Assembly: GCF_035958815.1 (NCBI RefSeq)
Contig: NZ_CP108383.1
Location: forward strand, 2,666,001-2,730,000
Length of the DNA: 64,000 bases
DNA from: Nocardia sp. NBC_01327
Lineage (GTDB): Bacteria > Actinomycetota > Actinomycetes > Mycobacteriales > Mycobacteriaceae
Direction of reading: 5' to 3'
The translations under genes were made by a program, and so were the position numbers. The number at the start of each line of letters is the position of its first letter. Positions within the stretch are counted from its first letter, which is position 1. The notes under the pieces are model-generated. The model had not been told where the DNA came from, did not search any database, and saw nothing but the letters and a program-made list of their open reading frames with translations. Positions 19,051-28,468 of the stretch are shown in pieces.

Positions 19051-19932
19051 ATGTCCGAGCATGGTTCTACACTGCCACGCCGTCAACTGGGGCGATATCT
19101 GCGTGAGGGGCGGATGCAATGCAATGTGACCATTGCCGAAGCGGCCGCCCTGATGGAGTGGAGCGAGTCGAAACTCCAGCGCCTGGAAACCGGTAACGCG
19201 GAAAAGATTCGCGTACTGGACATTAAGGAATTATGTCGCATATACGACTTCGATGAAGAATTCACCACCGCGGTGGTCGGCCTCGCCCAGCAGGCGAGTG
19301 TCAAGTCCTGGTGGCACGAATACGACGACCTCATTCCCGAGGGCTTCAATGTGTATGTGGGCCTGGAGGCTTCGGCCCGCGGCCTGATCTCCTACCAGCC
19401 CGATCTGATCCCCGGCCTGCTGCAGACCGCCGACTACGCGCGCGTCCTGATCAGTGATTACTGGCCGGATGCTGCACGCGAAGAGATTGACCGCAGAGTG
19501 CAATTGAAGGTGCGCCGACAGTCCCTTTTGACCAGAAAACGAAGTGCCGCAAGCCTCGATATCGTGCTGCACGAAACAGCATTACGCCGGGTCGTGGGCA
19601 GTCCGCGCATCATGGCCGCGCAACTGCGACGCGTCGCGGATATGTCGACACTCCCGACGATTGCTGTGCGTGTACTACCCTTCTCTGCGGGCGTCCCGAT
19701 CGGGCATACCGTCGGGCCCTTCGTGATTCTGGATTTCGGCCGGGACAGCGGTAACAAGCCGGTCGAACCCACCGTGGTGTACCTGGAGAACTTCCTGGGC
19801 GATCTGTACCTGGAGAAGCAGGCCGCAGTCGACCGGTATCTCGAGGCGTACCAGGCACTTCAGCGTTCTGCGCTGGACGATGCCACCAGTAGGGAACTCT
19901 TGCGGAAGGCAGCGAAGGAGTACGAGACGTGA
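19051..19932 (+). CDS. Scr1-family HTH regulator (Xre HTH plus DUF5753)
   Basis: The 293-residue product has an N-terminal Xre-like helix-turn-helix (LPRRQLGRYLREGRMQCNVTIAEAA, then WSESKLQRLETG). A DUF5753 domain follows, marked by WWHEYDDLIPEGF, YVGLEASARGLISYQPDLIPGLLQT and VQLKVRRQSLLTRK. These proteins are typical of Streptomyces and Nocardia and usually precede a DUF397 gene, as here, with a GTGA overlap. The pair is annotated as toxin-antitoxin-like; the known examples act in developmental or metabolic control. It is a paralogue of the gene at 53372, of identical length. Confidence 0.92.
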   Translation: MSEHGSTLPRRQLGRYLREGRMQCNVTIAEAAALMEWSESKLQRLETGNAEKIRVLDIKELCRIYDFDEEFTTAVVGLAQQASVKSWWHEYDDLIPEGFNVYVGLEASARGLISYQPDLIPGLLQTADYARVLISDYWPDAAREEIDRRVQLKVRRQSLLTRKRSAASLDIVLHETALRRVVGSPRIMAAQLRRVADMSTLPTIAVRVLPFSAGVPIGHTVGPFVILDFGRDSGNKPVEPTVVYLENFLGDLYLEKQAAVDRYLEAYQALQRSALDDATSRELLRKAAKEYET

Positions 19933-20132
19933 ACGTCGACCCGTCCGGCGTGAGGTGGTTCAAGAGCGCGCGCAGTACCGGCGCGAAAGAATGTGTGGAA
20001 ATCGCTTTTCTCGATAGCGGTGTGGGAGTGCGGGACAGCAAGAACCCGGCAGGCCCGAAACTGGTATTCGGACCGGCCGAATGGGACAACTTCACCGCCG
20101 CACTGGTGAGTGGCAACTTCGATCGCGTCTAG
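19929..20132 (+). CDS. DUF397 protein, partner of the Scr1-type regulator
   Basis: The 67-residue product has the DUF397 core: VRWFKSARS near the start, then CVEIAFLDSGVGVRDSKNP and FGPAEWDNFTAAL at the end. DUF397 proteins are small partners of the preceding HTH protein and are proposed to modulate it. GTG 19929 overlaps the previous stop (GTGA), so both are made together. A strong hairpin follows. Confidence 0.93.
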   Translation: MNVDPSGVRWFKSARSTGAKECVEIAFLDSGVGVRDSKNPAGPKLVFGPAEWDNFTAALVSGNFDRV

Positions 20133-20164
20133 GCCGATTGCACTGAAAAAATAGCGCAGTACCG

Positions 20165-20205
20165 ACAATTGGGGCCCCGCGCACCGTGCGCGGGGCCCCA
20201 ATTGT
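20165..20205. terminator. Bidirectional terminator between DUF397 and pfkA
   Basis: A perfect 19-bp inverted repeat (20165-20183 and 20187-20205) with a 3-base loop sits between two convergent genes. The A/T-rich ends of the stem (ACAATT... and ...AATTGT) give a short U-containing tail in both directions. Confidence 0.85.
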
Positions 20206-20218
20206 GTCGATTGTCGTC

Positions 20219-21250
20219 TCAGCCGAAGAAGGCCGCGGCTTCCCGGTAGCGGTCCTGCGGAACGAGTTTGAGCTGCTTGGTGGCTTCCGAGAGCGGTACC
20301 AGGTCGACCTCGGTTCCGTGCAGCGCCACCATCTGCCCGAAATTCCCGGCGTGCACGGCTTCTGCCGCATGCACCCCGAAGCGGGTGGCGAGCACCCGGT
20401 CGTACGGTGTCGGGGTCCCGCCGCGCTGCACATGGCCCAGCACGGTCACCCGCACCTCTTTTCCGATGCGCCGCTCGATTTCCGGAGCCAGCTGCTGTGC
20501 CACGCCGGTGAACTTCACATGCCCGAATTCGTCGATTCCGCCGTCGCGCAGCGACATCGAATCGGGAGCCGGATGCGCGCCCTCGGCGACCACGCAGATG
20601 AAGTGCGAATCACCGCGCTGGAAGCGGCGTTTCACCATGGCGCAGACCTCGTCCACATCGAACGGCACCTCGGGCACCAGGGTCAGGTGCGCACCGGAGG
20701 CGATACCGCAGTTCATGGCGATCCAGCCGGCATGCCGTCCCATGACCTCGACCAGCATGACGCGCTGATGCGATTCCGCGGTGGTGTGCAGCCGGTCGAT
20801 GGCCTCGGTGGCAATGGCGACCGCGGTGTCGTGGCCGAAGGTGGTGTCGGTGCAGTCGATGTCATTGTCGATGGTCTTGGGCACGCCGACCACCGGCACG
20901 CCCTCCTCGGCCAGCCAGCTGGCCGCGGTCAGCGTGCCCTCGCCGCCGATGGGGATGAGGGCGTCGATGCCGTTGTCGTCGAGAGTCTGCTTGATACGCG
21001 GCAATCCGGCGCGCAGCACATCCGGATTGGTGCGCGCGGTGCCGAGGATGGTGCCGCCCTTGGTGAGCAGCCGGTCGGTGCGGTCATTGTTCAGGATCTG
21101 GATCTTGCGATCCTCGAGTAGCCCGCGCCACCCGTCCTGGAAGCCGATGATCGCATCACCCCAGCGGCCGTTCGAGGTGCGAACGACAGCACGGATCACC
21201 GCGTTCAGGCCTGGGCAGTCTCCGCCTCCGGTCAAGACTCCGATGCGCAT
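20219..21250 (-). CDS. pfkA: 6-phosphofructokinase
   Basis: The enzyme phosphorylates fructose 6-phosphate to fructose 1,6-bisphosphate in glycolysis. The 343-residue product starts [19 protein letters not shown] and has the phosphate site IGGEGT (102-106) and the catalytic motif PKTIDND (D128). G105 indicates ATP rather than pyrophosphate as donor. K125, in place of Gly, is the known actinobacterial group III feature. In mycobacteria pfkA lies between gatA and gatB on their strand; here it is inverted and separated from both by inserted genes. Confidence 0.96.
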   Translation of the reverse strand: MRIGVLTGGGDCPGLNAVIRAVVRTSNGRWGDAIIGFQDGWRGLLEDRKIQILNNDRTDRLLTKGGTILGTARTNPDVLRAGLPRIKQTLDDNGIDALIPIGGEGTLTAASWLAEEGVPVVGVPKTIDNDIDCTDTTFGHDTAVAIATEAIDRLHTTAESHQRVMLVEVMGRHAGWIAMNCGIASGAHLTLVPEVPFDVDEVCAMVKRRFQRGDSHFICVVAEGAHPAPDSMSLRDGGIDEFGHVKFTGVAQQLAPEIERRIGKEVRVTVLGHVQRGGTPTPYDRVLATRFGVHAAEAVHAGNFGQMVALHGTEVDLVPLSEATKQLKLVPQDRYREAAAFFG

Positions 21251-21334
21251 ATGCCCTATCTTGCCCCGAGTACGGCGCCCCGTGGGTCGCGCCCCCGTGA
21301 ACCGCTGGTTAAGCCTGGTTTTTCCAGGACCCGA

Positions 21335-22222
21335 TCAGCAGGTGCCGCCGCGGAGTTCGCCCAGATGCTTGCCGATGAGCGCCGAGATCTTGGTGAGCAT
21401 GGCGGTGCCCTCGTCGAAGGAACCCGAAGTGGGCTGCGCGGCAATCGCGATGGCGATCTGCCCGCCGTCGACCGGCACCAGCCCGAATTGCCGGACCAGG
21501 TAGTTCCCGCTCGGATCGGGCCCCCATCCGCCCTTGAATTCGGCGCCGTCCAGCGAGCCGAGTCCCCAGCGCTGCCCGTAGACGATCTTGCCCATGAGCG
21601 CGGTGACCGGATCGGATTGCGGCAGGCAGGGCAGTCGCGCCGCGAATTTCAGCTGATCGGCAATGGACCAGTCGGCTTGGCCGAAGGCCGAGTATTCGGC
21701 ACGGGCCCGGGTGGCGGGCACCGTGGTGACGGTGTCGCCGCCCTCTCGCAGCACCGCCTGCACGGTTGCCGCGGCGGTGGGCGCGGAGCCCAGCGACTGC
21801 CACAGCACGTCGGCGGCCGCATTATCGGATTCGGTGATGGCCTCGCTCGCGGCGGTGGTGTACCCGCTCGGATTCTGGCGCAGCGCAGCCAGTGTGAGCG
21901 GCACCTTCATGGTCGACCAGGCCGCTCCGGTGGTCCAATCGCCCAGCGCCACCACCCGATCGCTGCCGACGGGCATGAGGGCCAGGCCGACCCTGCCGCT
22001 CAGGGTGGGCTGCAGCGTATTGGCGAAATCCCAGGCGAGCGTGCCGGGTAGCGCGAGGTTGACGGCGGAGGTGGTGGTGGTCGCTCCGGCCGCGGCGGTG
22101 GTGGTGTCGGGCACCAGCACCGGCTTGCTGGTGCAACCGGTCAGGAGCGCCACCAGCAGAACCGCCGCACCACCGCCCGCGACACGTGCGAAGCGGCGAC
22201 GTAGCGAATACGGTGCGTCCAC
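21335..22222 (-). CDS. Lipoprotein serine hydrolase, class A beta-lactamase-like (copy 1)
   Basis: The 295-residue product starts at GTG 22222, chosen for the GGAGGT six bases upstream; the open frame reaches a TTG at 22285. A signal sequence ends in the lipobox LLTGC (C30). The catalytic region has SxxK as AWSTMK (S103, K106), SDN at 132-134 and KGG (EFKGGWGP) where KTG is expected. This is the layout of the penicillin-recognising serine hydrolases. Whether it hydrolyses beta-lactams or acts on peptidoglycan cannot be read from sequence. It lies beside a paralogue and a PknB-like kinase. Confidence 0.85.
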   Translation of the reverse strand: MDAPYSLRRRFARVAGGGAAVLLVALLTGCTSKPVLVPDTTTAAAGATTTTSAVNLALPGTLAWDFANTLQPTLSGRVGLALMPVGSDRVVALGDWTTGAAWSTMKVPLTLAALRQNPSGYTTAASEAITESDNAAADVLWQSLGSAPTAAATVQAVLREGGDTVTTVPATRARAEYSAFGQADWSIADQLKFAARLPCLPQSDPVTALMGKIVYGQRWGLGSLDGAEFKGGWGPDPSGNYLVRQFGLVPVDGGQIAIAIAAQPTSGSFDEGTAMLTKISALIGKHLGELRGGTC

Positions 22223-22326
22223 CCGGTTACCTCCAACGTCTGCGGTGAGTCCCTGTTTCCTAGCGGACTCACCGGTATGCGTCAATCTCGAGGATTGCCG
22301 TGTGCCCCGGGGGATTCCATATGCTA

Positions 22327-23280
22327 CTAGTGCGTGCAGAGACCCCCGGGCAGATCAGGCAGGTGATCGCCGACCAGCAGTGCGAGCTTGTCCATCATGT
22401 CGGTGGCGTCGTCGAAGGAGCCGGAGGTGGGCTCGGCGGCCATGGCCACCGCGATCGGCCCGGCGAGGGTCGGCACCAGACCGAATTGCCGCACAGTGTA
22501 TTTGCCGGTGTCGTCGTCCGGACCCCAGCCGCCCTTGAATTCCGCGCCGATCAGCCGGCCCAGACCCCAGCTCTGACTCGGGGTGATGTCACTCATCAGC
22601 GAGACAACCGAATTGGCTCGCGGCAGGCAGGGCAGTTTGGACGCGAAGCGCACCTGATCGGTCAGCGACCAATCGGTCGCGCCGAAGGCGAGTTCGTCAT
22701 CGGCCCCCATCATGGCCAGGCGGGTGTGCCGGGCCGCGACATCGGTGAAACCGTCGCCTGCTTCGCGCAGGATCGATTCGACCGCGTCGGCGGCCTCGGC
22801 CCCGTTCCCGAGCGAGTTCCAGAGTTCCTGCGCCGCATCATTATCGGAGAAGGTGATGGCCGCCTCGGCGGTGGAGCGCAAGCCGGTCGGATCTCGCCGC
22901 AGCGCGGCGAGCGCGAGCGGCACCTTGATGGTCGACCAGGCGACCCCGGAGCTCCAGTTCCCCAGCACCGTCATATCGCCGCCGCCGACCGGCATGACCG
23001 CGAGACCGATGCGGCCGTCCAGCCCGGACTGCAGATCAGCGAAATCCGCGGCGAACGTAATGGACTTCGGCAGCCCGAACAGGCCCGGCAAGTTCGGCGC
23101 GACCATCGAGAGACCCGGCGCCGCAGCCGGTTCGGCGGCGGGCGCCACACTCGCGGACCCCGCCGTGGGCGAACCCGCCGAGCTCACATGCACCGCGCAT
23201 GCGGACGCCGCTAGTAACGTCGCCAAGGTAAAGCCCCGAGCAATGGCCTTGCGACAGGCCGGAATCGGGTCAGTAGACAT
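22327..23280 (-). CDS. Secreted/lipoprotein serine hydrolase, beta-lactamase-like (copy 2)
   Basis: This 317-residue paralogue of the gene at 21335 keeps the same motifs: SxxK as AWSTIK (S116, K119), SDN at 145-147, and EFKGGWGP. The N-terminal signal ends near AASAC (C28), a weak lipobox. The ATG at 23280 lies inside the end of the upstream kinase gene (11-base overlap), so kinase and hydrolase are probably co-transcribed and translated together. This links the hydrolase to kinase signalling at the envelope, by inference. Confidence 0.83.
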   Translation of the reverse strand: MSTDPIPACRKAIARGFTLATLLAASACAVHVSSAGSPTAGSASVAPAAEPAAAPGLSMVAPNLPGLFGLPKSITFAADFADLQSGLDGRIGLAVMPVGGGDMTVLGNWSSGVAWSTIKVPLALAALRRDPTGLRSTAEAAITFSDNDAAQELWNSLGNGAEAADAVESILREAGDGFTDVAARHTRLAMMGADDELAFGATDWSLTDQVRFASKLPCLPRANSVVSLMSDITPSQSWGLGRLIGAEFKGGWGPDDDTGKYTVRQFGLVPTLAGPIAVAMAAEPTSGSFDDATDMMDKLALLVGDHLPDLPGGLCTH

Positions 23281-25036
23281 ACACCACCGCGTTCTCACCA
23301 CCGATGCAGGTGACCAATTTCCCTGTCGCCGTGCAGTTCATCGTGTACGCCCGATTTGTTACCGGGCTGACAACCACCACACTACTTGCCGAACCCGGCC
23401 GGCCCGAAGTCGCCTCGGCATATGCCTGGCGAACCTGTTCCGCGAAAGGGCAACTGGTAACAGTGGATCCGATCGCGGAGCCGGTGTAACCGTTGAGCGC
23501 CGGATAGACCAGTGGACAGGGAGTCGAACCCGCCGGCAGCTGGACGGTGGTCTGCGCCGGGGGAGCGGTCGAGGCCTTCGGTCCCGACAGCGGCACGGTG
23601 ATGCTCGGATTGCCCTGCGTCACAGCCGGACTCGATGAGTCGCTGCGGGAATGGTCCAGAACCTGCCAGCCCACCGCACCGGCGATCGCGGCAATGGCGA
23701 CCACCAGCACGCCGATCGATATCGGCGCCGCCATCGATTTGCGGCGCGGCCGGTAGGACGGCGCGGGCTCCGGATCCACCCGGGGATGATCCGAGGTCGG
23801 GTACAGCGAGGGATCGGGCGTGGGCGCATACGGGAAATCCGGCTGCTGCGGCGCACCGTAGCCCCATACCGGCTGCTGCGCCTGCGCCTGTGGCTGCTGC
23901 GCGCTCTGCGGCAGCGGCTGATAGTGGAAATCGCTGACCCGCACCCGGGTCGGGTCCGAGGGCAGGATGACCGGCAGATCCGAGGTGCCCGGTCCCTCCT
24001 CGGGCGGTGGGAAGGCGCCGGTGGTGTACACCGGGTAGCCGCCGGAATTCGATTGCACCACGGTCGGATCCGAGCTGCGGACGGACGGCAGCACGGTGGT
24101 GGGCGCGGCGGGCGGCGGGGTGGGGGTCAGCGTGCCGGGCGCGGCGGGGGGCACCACACGGCCGGGCTGCAGGATCTCCGTCGGCGCGGCCTGCACCGGA
24201 CCGCCGGCGAGGGCGGTGCGGGCGGCCCGGGCGAATTCACCCGCCGTGAGATAGCGGCTACCCGGATCCTTGGCCAGCGCCCGCGCCAGCACATCGTCGA
24301 GCGCGGCCGGAATCCCGGAGTGCTGCAGGCTCGGTCGCGGCGGCGCTTCGGAAAGATGGCCGCGGATGAGCACACTCATATTGGTCGCCGGGAACGGCTT
24401 GTTGCCGGTGAGGCATTCGTGCAGCACACAGCCGAGCGAGTACAGATCGGCGCGCCCGGTCACCGGCCCGGAGTCGTCGAAGCGCTCCGGAGCCATATAC
24501 GCGTACGAGCCGACGGCGGTGCCCGCCATGGTGATACCGGTCTCGCCCTCGGTACGGGCGATGCCGAAGTCGGCGAGATATGCGAAATCCGCATCGGTCA
24601 CCAGAATATTGGCCGGCTTCACATCGCGGTGCACCAGACCCGAGTAGTGCGCCGCGTCCAGGGCCGCGGCAATCTGCTCGACAATCCCGACCGCGCGCTG
24701 CGGCGGCAGCGCGCCCTGGGTGTTCAGCAGACTGCGCAGATCCTGTCCGCGCACCAGCCGCATATCGATATAGAGCTGACCGTCGTACTCGCCCCAATCG
24801 TGGATCGGGATGATGTGCGGTTCGGCCAGCCGCGCCGCCGCCTGCGATTCGCGACGGAAACGTTCCTGGTAGGAGGGGTCTTTCGCGAGTTCGGCGGGGA
24901 GCAGTTTGACGGCGACGACACGATCCTTGGAGGTGTCGTAGGCCTCGTAGACCTCCCCCATGCCGCCTCTGCCCAGCAACGAGCGCAACTCGTACGGCCC
25001 GAATCTGCTGCCGGCCCGCGATGGCGGTGCTTGCAC
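23270..25036 (-). CDS. Transmembrane Ser/Thr protein kinase (PknB-like) with extracellular domain
   Basis: Residues 13-275 are a full kinase: [12 protein letters not shown]44, HRDVKPANI (D138), DFG at 156-158, YMAPERF. A Pro/Gln-rich juxtamembrane linker follows, then one transmembrane segment at about 439-458 and an external domain of about 125 residues with four cysteines (TPC, SC, NC, TC), which probably form two disulfides. GTG 25036 is chosen (GGAGG nine bases upstream); TTG 25045 is an alternative. Total 588 residues. It heads a unit with the overlapping serine hydrolase gene. Confidence 0.93.
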   Translation of the reverse strand: MQAPPSRAGSRFGPYELRSLLGRGGMGEVYEAYDTSKDRVVAVKLLPAELAKDPSYQERFRRESQAAARLAEPHIIPIHDWGEYDGQLYIDMRLVRGQDLRSLLNTQGALPPQRAVGIVEQIAAALDAAHYSGLVHRDVKPANILVTDADFAYLADFGIARTEGETGITMAGTAVGSYAYMAPERFDDSGPVTGRADLYSLGCVLHECLTGNKPFPATNMSVLIRGHLSEAPPRPSLQHSGIPAALDDVLARALAKDPGSRYLTAGEFARAARTALAGGPVQAAPTEILQPGRVVPPAAPGTLTPTPPPAAPTTVLPSVRSSDPTVVQSNSGGYPVYTTGAFPPPEEGPGTSDLPVILPSDPTRVRVSDFHYQPLPQSAQQPQAQAQQPVWGYGAPQQPDFPYAPTPDPSLYPTSDHPRVDPEPAPSYRPRRKSMAAPISIGVLVVAIAAIAGAVGWQVLDHSRSDSSSPAVTQGNPSITVPLSGPKASTAPPAQTTVQLPAGSTPCPLVYPALNGYTGSAIGSTVTSCPFAEQVRQAYAEATSGRPGSASSVVVVSPVTNRAYTMNCTATGKLVTCIGGENAVVYVY

Positions 25037-25094
25037 GCCGTCCAACCTCCAACTCCCTGGGCCGGATGCGATGACTGTTTCCGCACCTCACCCC

Positions 25095-25781
25095 TCAAGA
25101 GTTGGATTCTCCGGGTGCAACCACACCGTGGTCAAACGCGAACACGATCGCCGCGGCCCGATCGCGCAGGCCGAGCTTCCCGAAAATGTGCCCCACGTGG
25201 CTTTTTACGGTTACCTCCGAGATACCGAGGGCGCGTGCGATCTCCGTGTTGACACGCCCCTTGGCAATGAGCTCGAGCACCTCGAGTTCGCGTGCGGTCA
25301 ATTCGGTGAGGCGGCTGTCGGCCGGGGCCGGTGTCGGACGTGCCGACCGGTATGCCGTCAGCACTCGCGGAGTGACCGACGGATCCAGCCAGGAGCCGCC
25401 CAGCGCCACGGTGCGCACCGCGCGGATCAGATCCTCGGCGGGGGAATCCTTGAGCAGGAATCCCGCCGCGCCCGCGCGTAATGCGCCTGATAGCAATTGA
25501 TCATCATCGAAGGTGGTGAGCACCAGCACCGGCGGTGCGTCGGGGCGGCCCCGCAGCGTGCGGGTGGCCTCGATACCGCCGATGCGCTTCATTCGCAGAT
25601 CCATCAGCACCACGTCCGGGCGGTGCGCGCTGACCGCGGCCGGCACCTCATCGCCGTCGGCGCATTCGCTCACCGCGAAACCGTCACGGCGGCGCAGAAT
25701 TCGGCGCAGGCCGCCGCGCACCAGCTCCTGATCGTCGACCACCAGCACGTCGATGAGCTGCTCGTCCGGCTGGGAGGTCAC
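25095..25781 (-). CDS. NarL/LuxR-type response regulator
   Basis: The 228-residue product has a receiver (IDVLVVDDQELVRGG; D61 in VVLMDLRMKRIGG; FLLKDSPAEDL) and a LuxR DNA-binding domain (LTARELEVLELIAKGRVNTEIA, EVTVKSHVGHIFGKL). GTG 25781 overlaps the end of the kinase gene (GTGA); a longer frame to 25892 runs inside the kinase gene and is not used. It forms a two-component system with that kinase. Confidence 0.95.
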   Translation of the reverse strand: MTSQPDEQLIDVLVVDDQELVRGGLRRILRRRDGFAVSECADGDEVPAAVSAHRPDVVLMDLRMKRIGGIEATRTLRGRPDAPPVLVLTTFDDDQLLSGALRAGAAGFLLKDSPAEDLIRAVRTVALGGSWLDPSVTPRVLTAYRSARPTPAPADSRLTELTARELEVLELIAKGRVNTEIARALGISEVTVKSHVGHIFGKLGLRDRAAAIVFAFDHGVVAPGESNS

Positions 25782-27145
25782 ATACTCTCCTGAATATCGT
25801 TGGACGCCAGGGGATTCGGGCGGTCGTAGATCTTGCGGGTCACCGAATGCAGCGCGGTGCGCAGCGAATCCTCCGCTGCCACAGCCATACACGCCACGGC
25901 CCCGGCCATCGGGATGTGCGCGACCACCTGCCAGCCCTCGTCGACCGGTCCGGACGAGAGCGTGCCCCCGAGCAGATCGGCCCGCTGGCGCATACCGGAG
26001 ATCCCCATCCCGCGCCCCGGTCGTGCCGCGGCGCCCGCGGGCAGGGTATTGGTCACCGTCACGGTGATATCCCTGGTGCGCAGGACGATTCGCAGCCGAG
26101 CCGTCGCGCCCGGTGCGTGCTTGGCGATATTGGCCAGCGATTCCTGGCTGATGCGGTACAGCGCCAGACCCACACCCGCCGTGATGCCGGAGCGATCGCC
26201 GTCGAGGCTGTACTCCACCGGCATACCGGCACGGACGAAATCGGCTACCAGATCGTCGATATCGTCCAGGTCGGGTTCCGGAGCCTGCGGCGTCGGCAAC
26301 TGACCGAGCAGTCCCACGGTGCGCCGAATATCGGCCATGGCCTGGCGGCCCAGGCGCTCGGCATCGGTGAGCGCCTCCACCGCATCGTCCACATCGCGAT
26401 CGGTTTGCAACGCATGGCGGGCGGCGGTCACATGCAGCAGGGTGATGCTGAGCGAATGCGCGATGACATCGTGGACCTCGCGGGCAATGCGGCGGCGCTC
26501 CTCATCGGCGGCCCGCACCGCGCGGATCTCCTGCGATTCCCGCTCCTGATACAGGTAGCGGCGCTGGTAGTTCAGCATCTGGCCGGTCATCCAACCGCAG
26601 GTCACCGCGAAGATCCAGATCGGCGCGCCGATATCCAGATGTCCGATGGACTCGAAGAAGAGCAGTTCCGCGATCATGGCGCAGGCCACCGGGATACTCG
26701 CGATCAGCGGCGCGATGGCCGCGATCTCCCCGGCCGCGGCGATCACCACGAACGGCGCGGAATCGGTCGGCACCGGCTGGGCCAGGAACAGGGCCTCGGC
26801 GGTCATGGTGAAAGCGGCGATCAGCAGCGGTTTCGGAACCACGCCGAAGAACGCGTACAGCGGCCCGGTGCTGTAGGTCAGGGCGAGCGCCAGAATCGGC
26901 ACGAGGCTCGGCCAATAGCCGTGACCGTATCGCTGGATGACCGAGAGGGCGGCGACGGTGAGCAGCACGATATCGATGAGCACGACCACATTGGCCGGAT
27001 AGCCGAACTGCTCGGCATTGCGCCGGAACTCGGCGACCGGATTGCGCACGAAGGCCCGGATCCGCTGTCCGCTCGCTCGCGCCCAGTCCCGCGTATCCCG
27101 CAGCGTCCGCCCGACTGCCGCGGGGGTGGCGCTGGTCACGTTCAT
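25778..27145 (-). CDS. Sensor histidine kinase (HisKA_3 type)
   Basis: The 455-residue product has about six hydrophobic segments in residues 52-190, a short coiled linker, the HisKA_3 helix with RIAREVHDVIAHSLS (H225) and a HATPase domain (LYRISQESLANIAKHA, MGISGMRQRADLLGG). About 45 unusual residues follow the ATPase core at the C-terminus (AVAAEDSLRTALHSVTRK and on). It is coupled to the response regulator by a GTGA overlap. The signal is unknown. Confidence 0.93.
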   Translation of the reverse strand: MNVTSATPAAVGRTLRDTRDWARASGQRIRAFVRNPVAEFRRNAEQFGYPANVVVLIDIVLLTVAALSVIQRYGHGYWPSLVPILALALTYSTGPLYAFFGVVPKPLLIAAFTMTAEALFLAQPVPTDSAPFVVIAAAGEIAAIAPLIASIPVACAMIAELLFFESIGHLDIGAPIWIFAVTCGWMTGQMLNYQRRYLYQERESQEIRAVRAADEERRRIAREVHDVIAHSLSITLLHVTAARHALQTDRDVDDAVEALTDAERLGRQAMADIRRTVGLLGQLPTPQAPEPDLDDIDDLVADFVRAGMPVEYSLDGDRSGITAGVGLALYRISQESLANIAKHAPGATARLRIVLRTRDITVTVTNTLPAGAAARPGRGMGISGMRQRADLLGGTLSSGPVDEGWQVVAHIPMAGAVACMAVAAEDSLRTALHSVTRKIYDRPNPLASNDIQESM

Positions 27146-27334
27146 TCTGCAAGGCTAGTGGCCGAATTGGACGGCGTACATCGTTCGGCGGCAGGGGCCC
27201 GGCTCCTACCGGGGTAGGAGGTCAAGTCGCGTCCGCGGCACGAAGACAGGGCGGCGCGGGCTCTCGTAGCGTCTGGAGTAACTGGTACCGGACCCGTACA
27301 CCACCGGCCGGGCCACTACGAAAGGTTGGGGGCC

Positions 27335-27664
27335 ATGTCCTGGGCAGACCTGCATGCTCGCACCGACATCCTGCACACCGTCCTGGATCGGGCGGCGCGG
27401 AATCCCGCTGATGCCACGCTGTTCGACGAGCTACCCGAGATGGAGCGGCTCTTCGGCAGCCGGGACGGCGTCCTGCTCGCGCTGCGGAACCGCTGGGAGA
27501 ACCATTTGAATGTGAAGCTGGACAACGCACTGGCACAGGGCAAGTCGGCGGTCGAGGTGTATCTCGAACTCGCCGGTGAGCAACCCGCGCTGCGCGCGAT
27601 CCTGGACACCTACGACACCGATCACCTCTTCATCCGTCCGCGTCCGCGGGCACTGGCTCGCTGA
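27335..27664 (+). CDS. Hypothetical 109-residue protein upstream of an ABC transporter
   Basis: ATG 27335 has AAAGGTTGGGGG just upstream; ATG 27326 is possible. The product is helical and charged, with no signal sequence or membrane segment (ADLHARTDILHTVLDRAARN, then ENHLNVKLDNALAQGKSAVE). I do not recognise a family. It ends 18 bases before the ABC ATPase gene, so it may be part of that operon. Confidence 0.75.
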   Translation: MSWADLHARTDILHTVLDRAARNPADATLFDELPEMERLFGSRDGVLLALRNRWENHLNVKLDNALAQGKSAVEVYLELAGEQPALRAILDTYDTDHLFIRPRPRALAR

Positions 27665-27682
27665 TCCACGAGGGGAACCACC

Positions 27683-28468
27683 ATGCTGGAATTGACCGAC
27701 GTCACGAAGGAATACCGGGTAGGCGGGCAGGCCGTGCGGGCGCTGGACGGCATCAGCCTGCGCATCGAACCGGGGGAGTTCACCGCCATCATCGGGCCTT
27801 CCGGGTCGGGCAAATCCACACTGCTGCATCTGCTCGGGGCGCTGGACTCCCCGGACACCGGGTCGATTCGGTTCCAGGACAGGGAGATCGGCGATCTGGA
27901 CGATGACAGTCAATCCGAATTCCGGCGGCATCAGGTGGGTTTCATCTTCCAGTTCTTCAATCTGCTGCCCACTCTGACCGCCTGGGAGAACGTCGCCATT
28001 CCGAAGCTGTTGGACGGCACCGGATTGCGCAAGGCCAAGCCGCGGGCGCTGGAGCTGCTCGATCTGGTCGGCCTGGCCGATCGCGCCGAGCACCGGCCCG
28101 CGGAACTGTCCGGCGGTCAGATGCAGCGGGTCGCGGTGGCGCGGGCGCTCATTATGGATCCGCCGCTCATTCTCGCCGACGAACCCACCGGCAATCTCGA
28201 TTCCAAAACCGGCGCCGCCATATTGCAGCTGCTCGGCGATATCACCCGCGCCGGCAATTCGGTGGTCATGGTGACCCACGATATGGGTGCGGTGCGCTAC
28301 TGCGATCGGGTGATCACCCTGCGGGACGGGCAGATCGGCTCCATCGAGAAGGTGGAGCGTGATGACAACGGCGAGGTGCGGACCACGCCGGTGGGCTTCG
28401 GCTCCGACGGTGAAACAGCCGTGGCGGCCGAGGGCAGCGCCGACGACGCCGGTGTGGTGCGCGCATGA
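27683..28468 (+). CDS. ABC transporter ATP-binding protein (MacB/LolD type)
   Basis: The 261-residue product has Walker [10 protein letters not shown] (38-46), Q-loop QFFN, signature LSGGQMQRV (142-150), Walker [11 protein letters not shown] (162-171) and a switch histidine in VMVTHD. The N-terminus and GAL-spaced order match the MacB/LolD/FtsE-like group that drives FtsX-type permeases. It overlaps the permease gene by four bases (ATGA). The tail of about 30 residues is an acidic extension. The complex probably moves a lipid or peptide, or transmits force, rather than importing a solute. Confidence 0.96.
   Translation: MLELTDVTKEYRVGGQAVRALDGISLRIEPGEFTAIIGPSGSGKSTLLHLLGALDSPDTGSIRFQDREIGDLDDDSQSEFRRHQVGFIFQFFNLLPTLTAWENVAIPKLLDGTGLRKAKPRALELLDLVGLADRAEHRPAELSGGQMQRVAVARALIMDPPLILADEPTGNLDSKTGAAILQLLGDITRAGNSVVMVTHDMGAVRYCDRVITLRDGQIGSIEKVERDDNGEVRTTPVGFGSDGETAVAAEGSADDAGVVRA

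Noticed and set aside
20219..21250. Pyrophosphate-dependent phosphofructokinase
   Set aside because: G105 is the ATP-type residue; the K125 alone occurs in ATP-dependent actinobacterial enzymes.
23651..25252. 533-residue plus-strand frame opposite the PknB-like kinase
   Set aside because: Arg/Gly/His-rich shadow without any domain; the minus strand carries a complete kinase.
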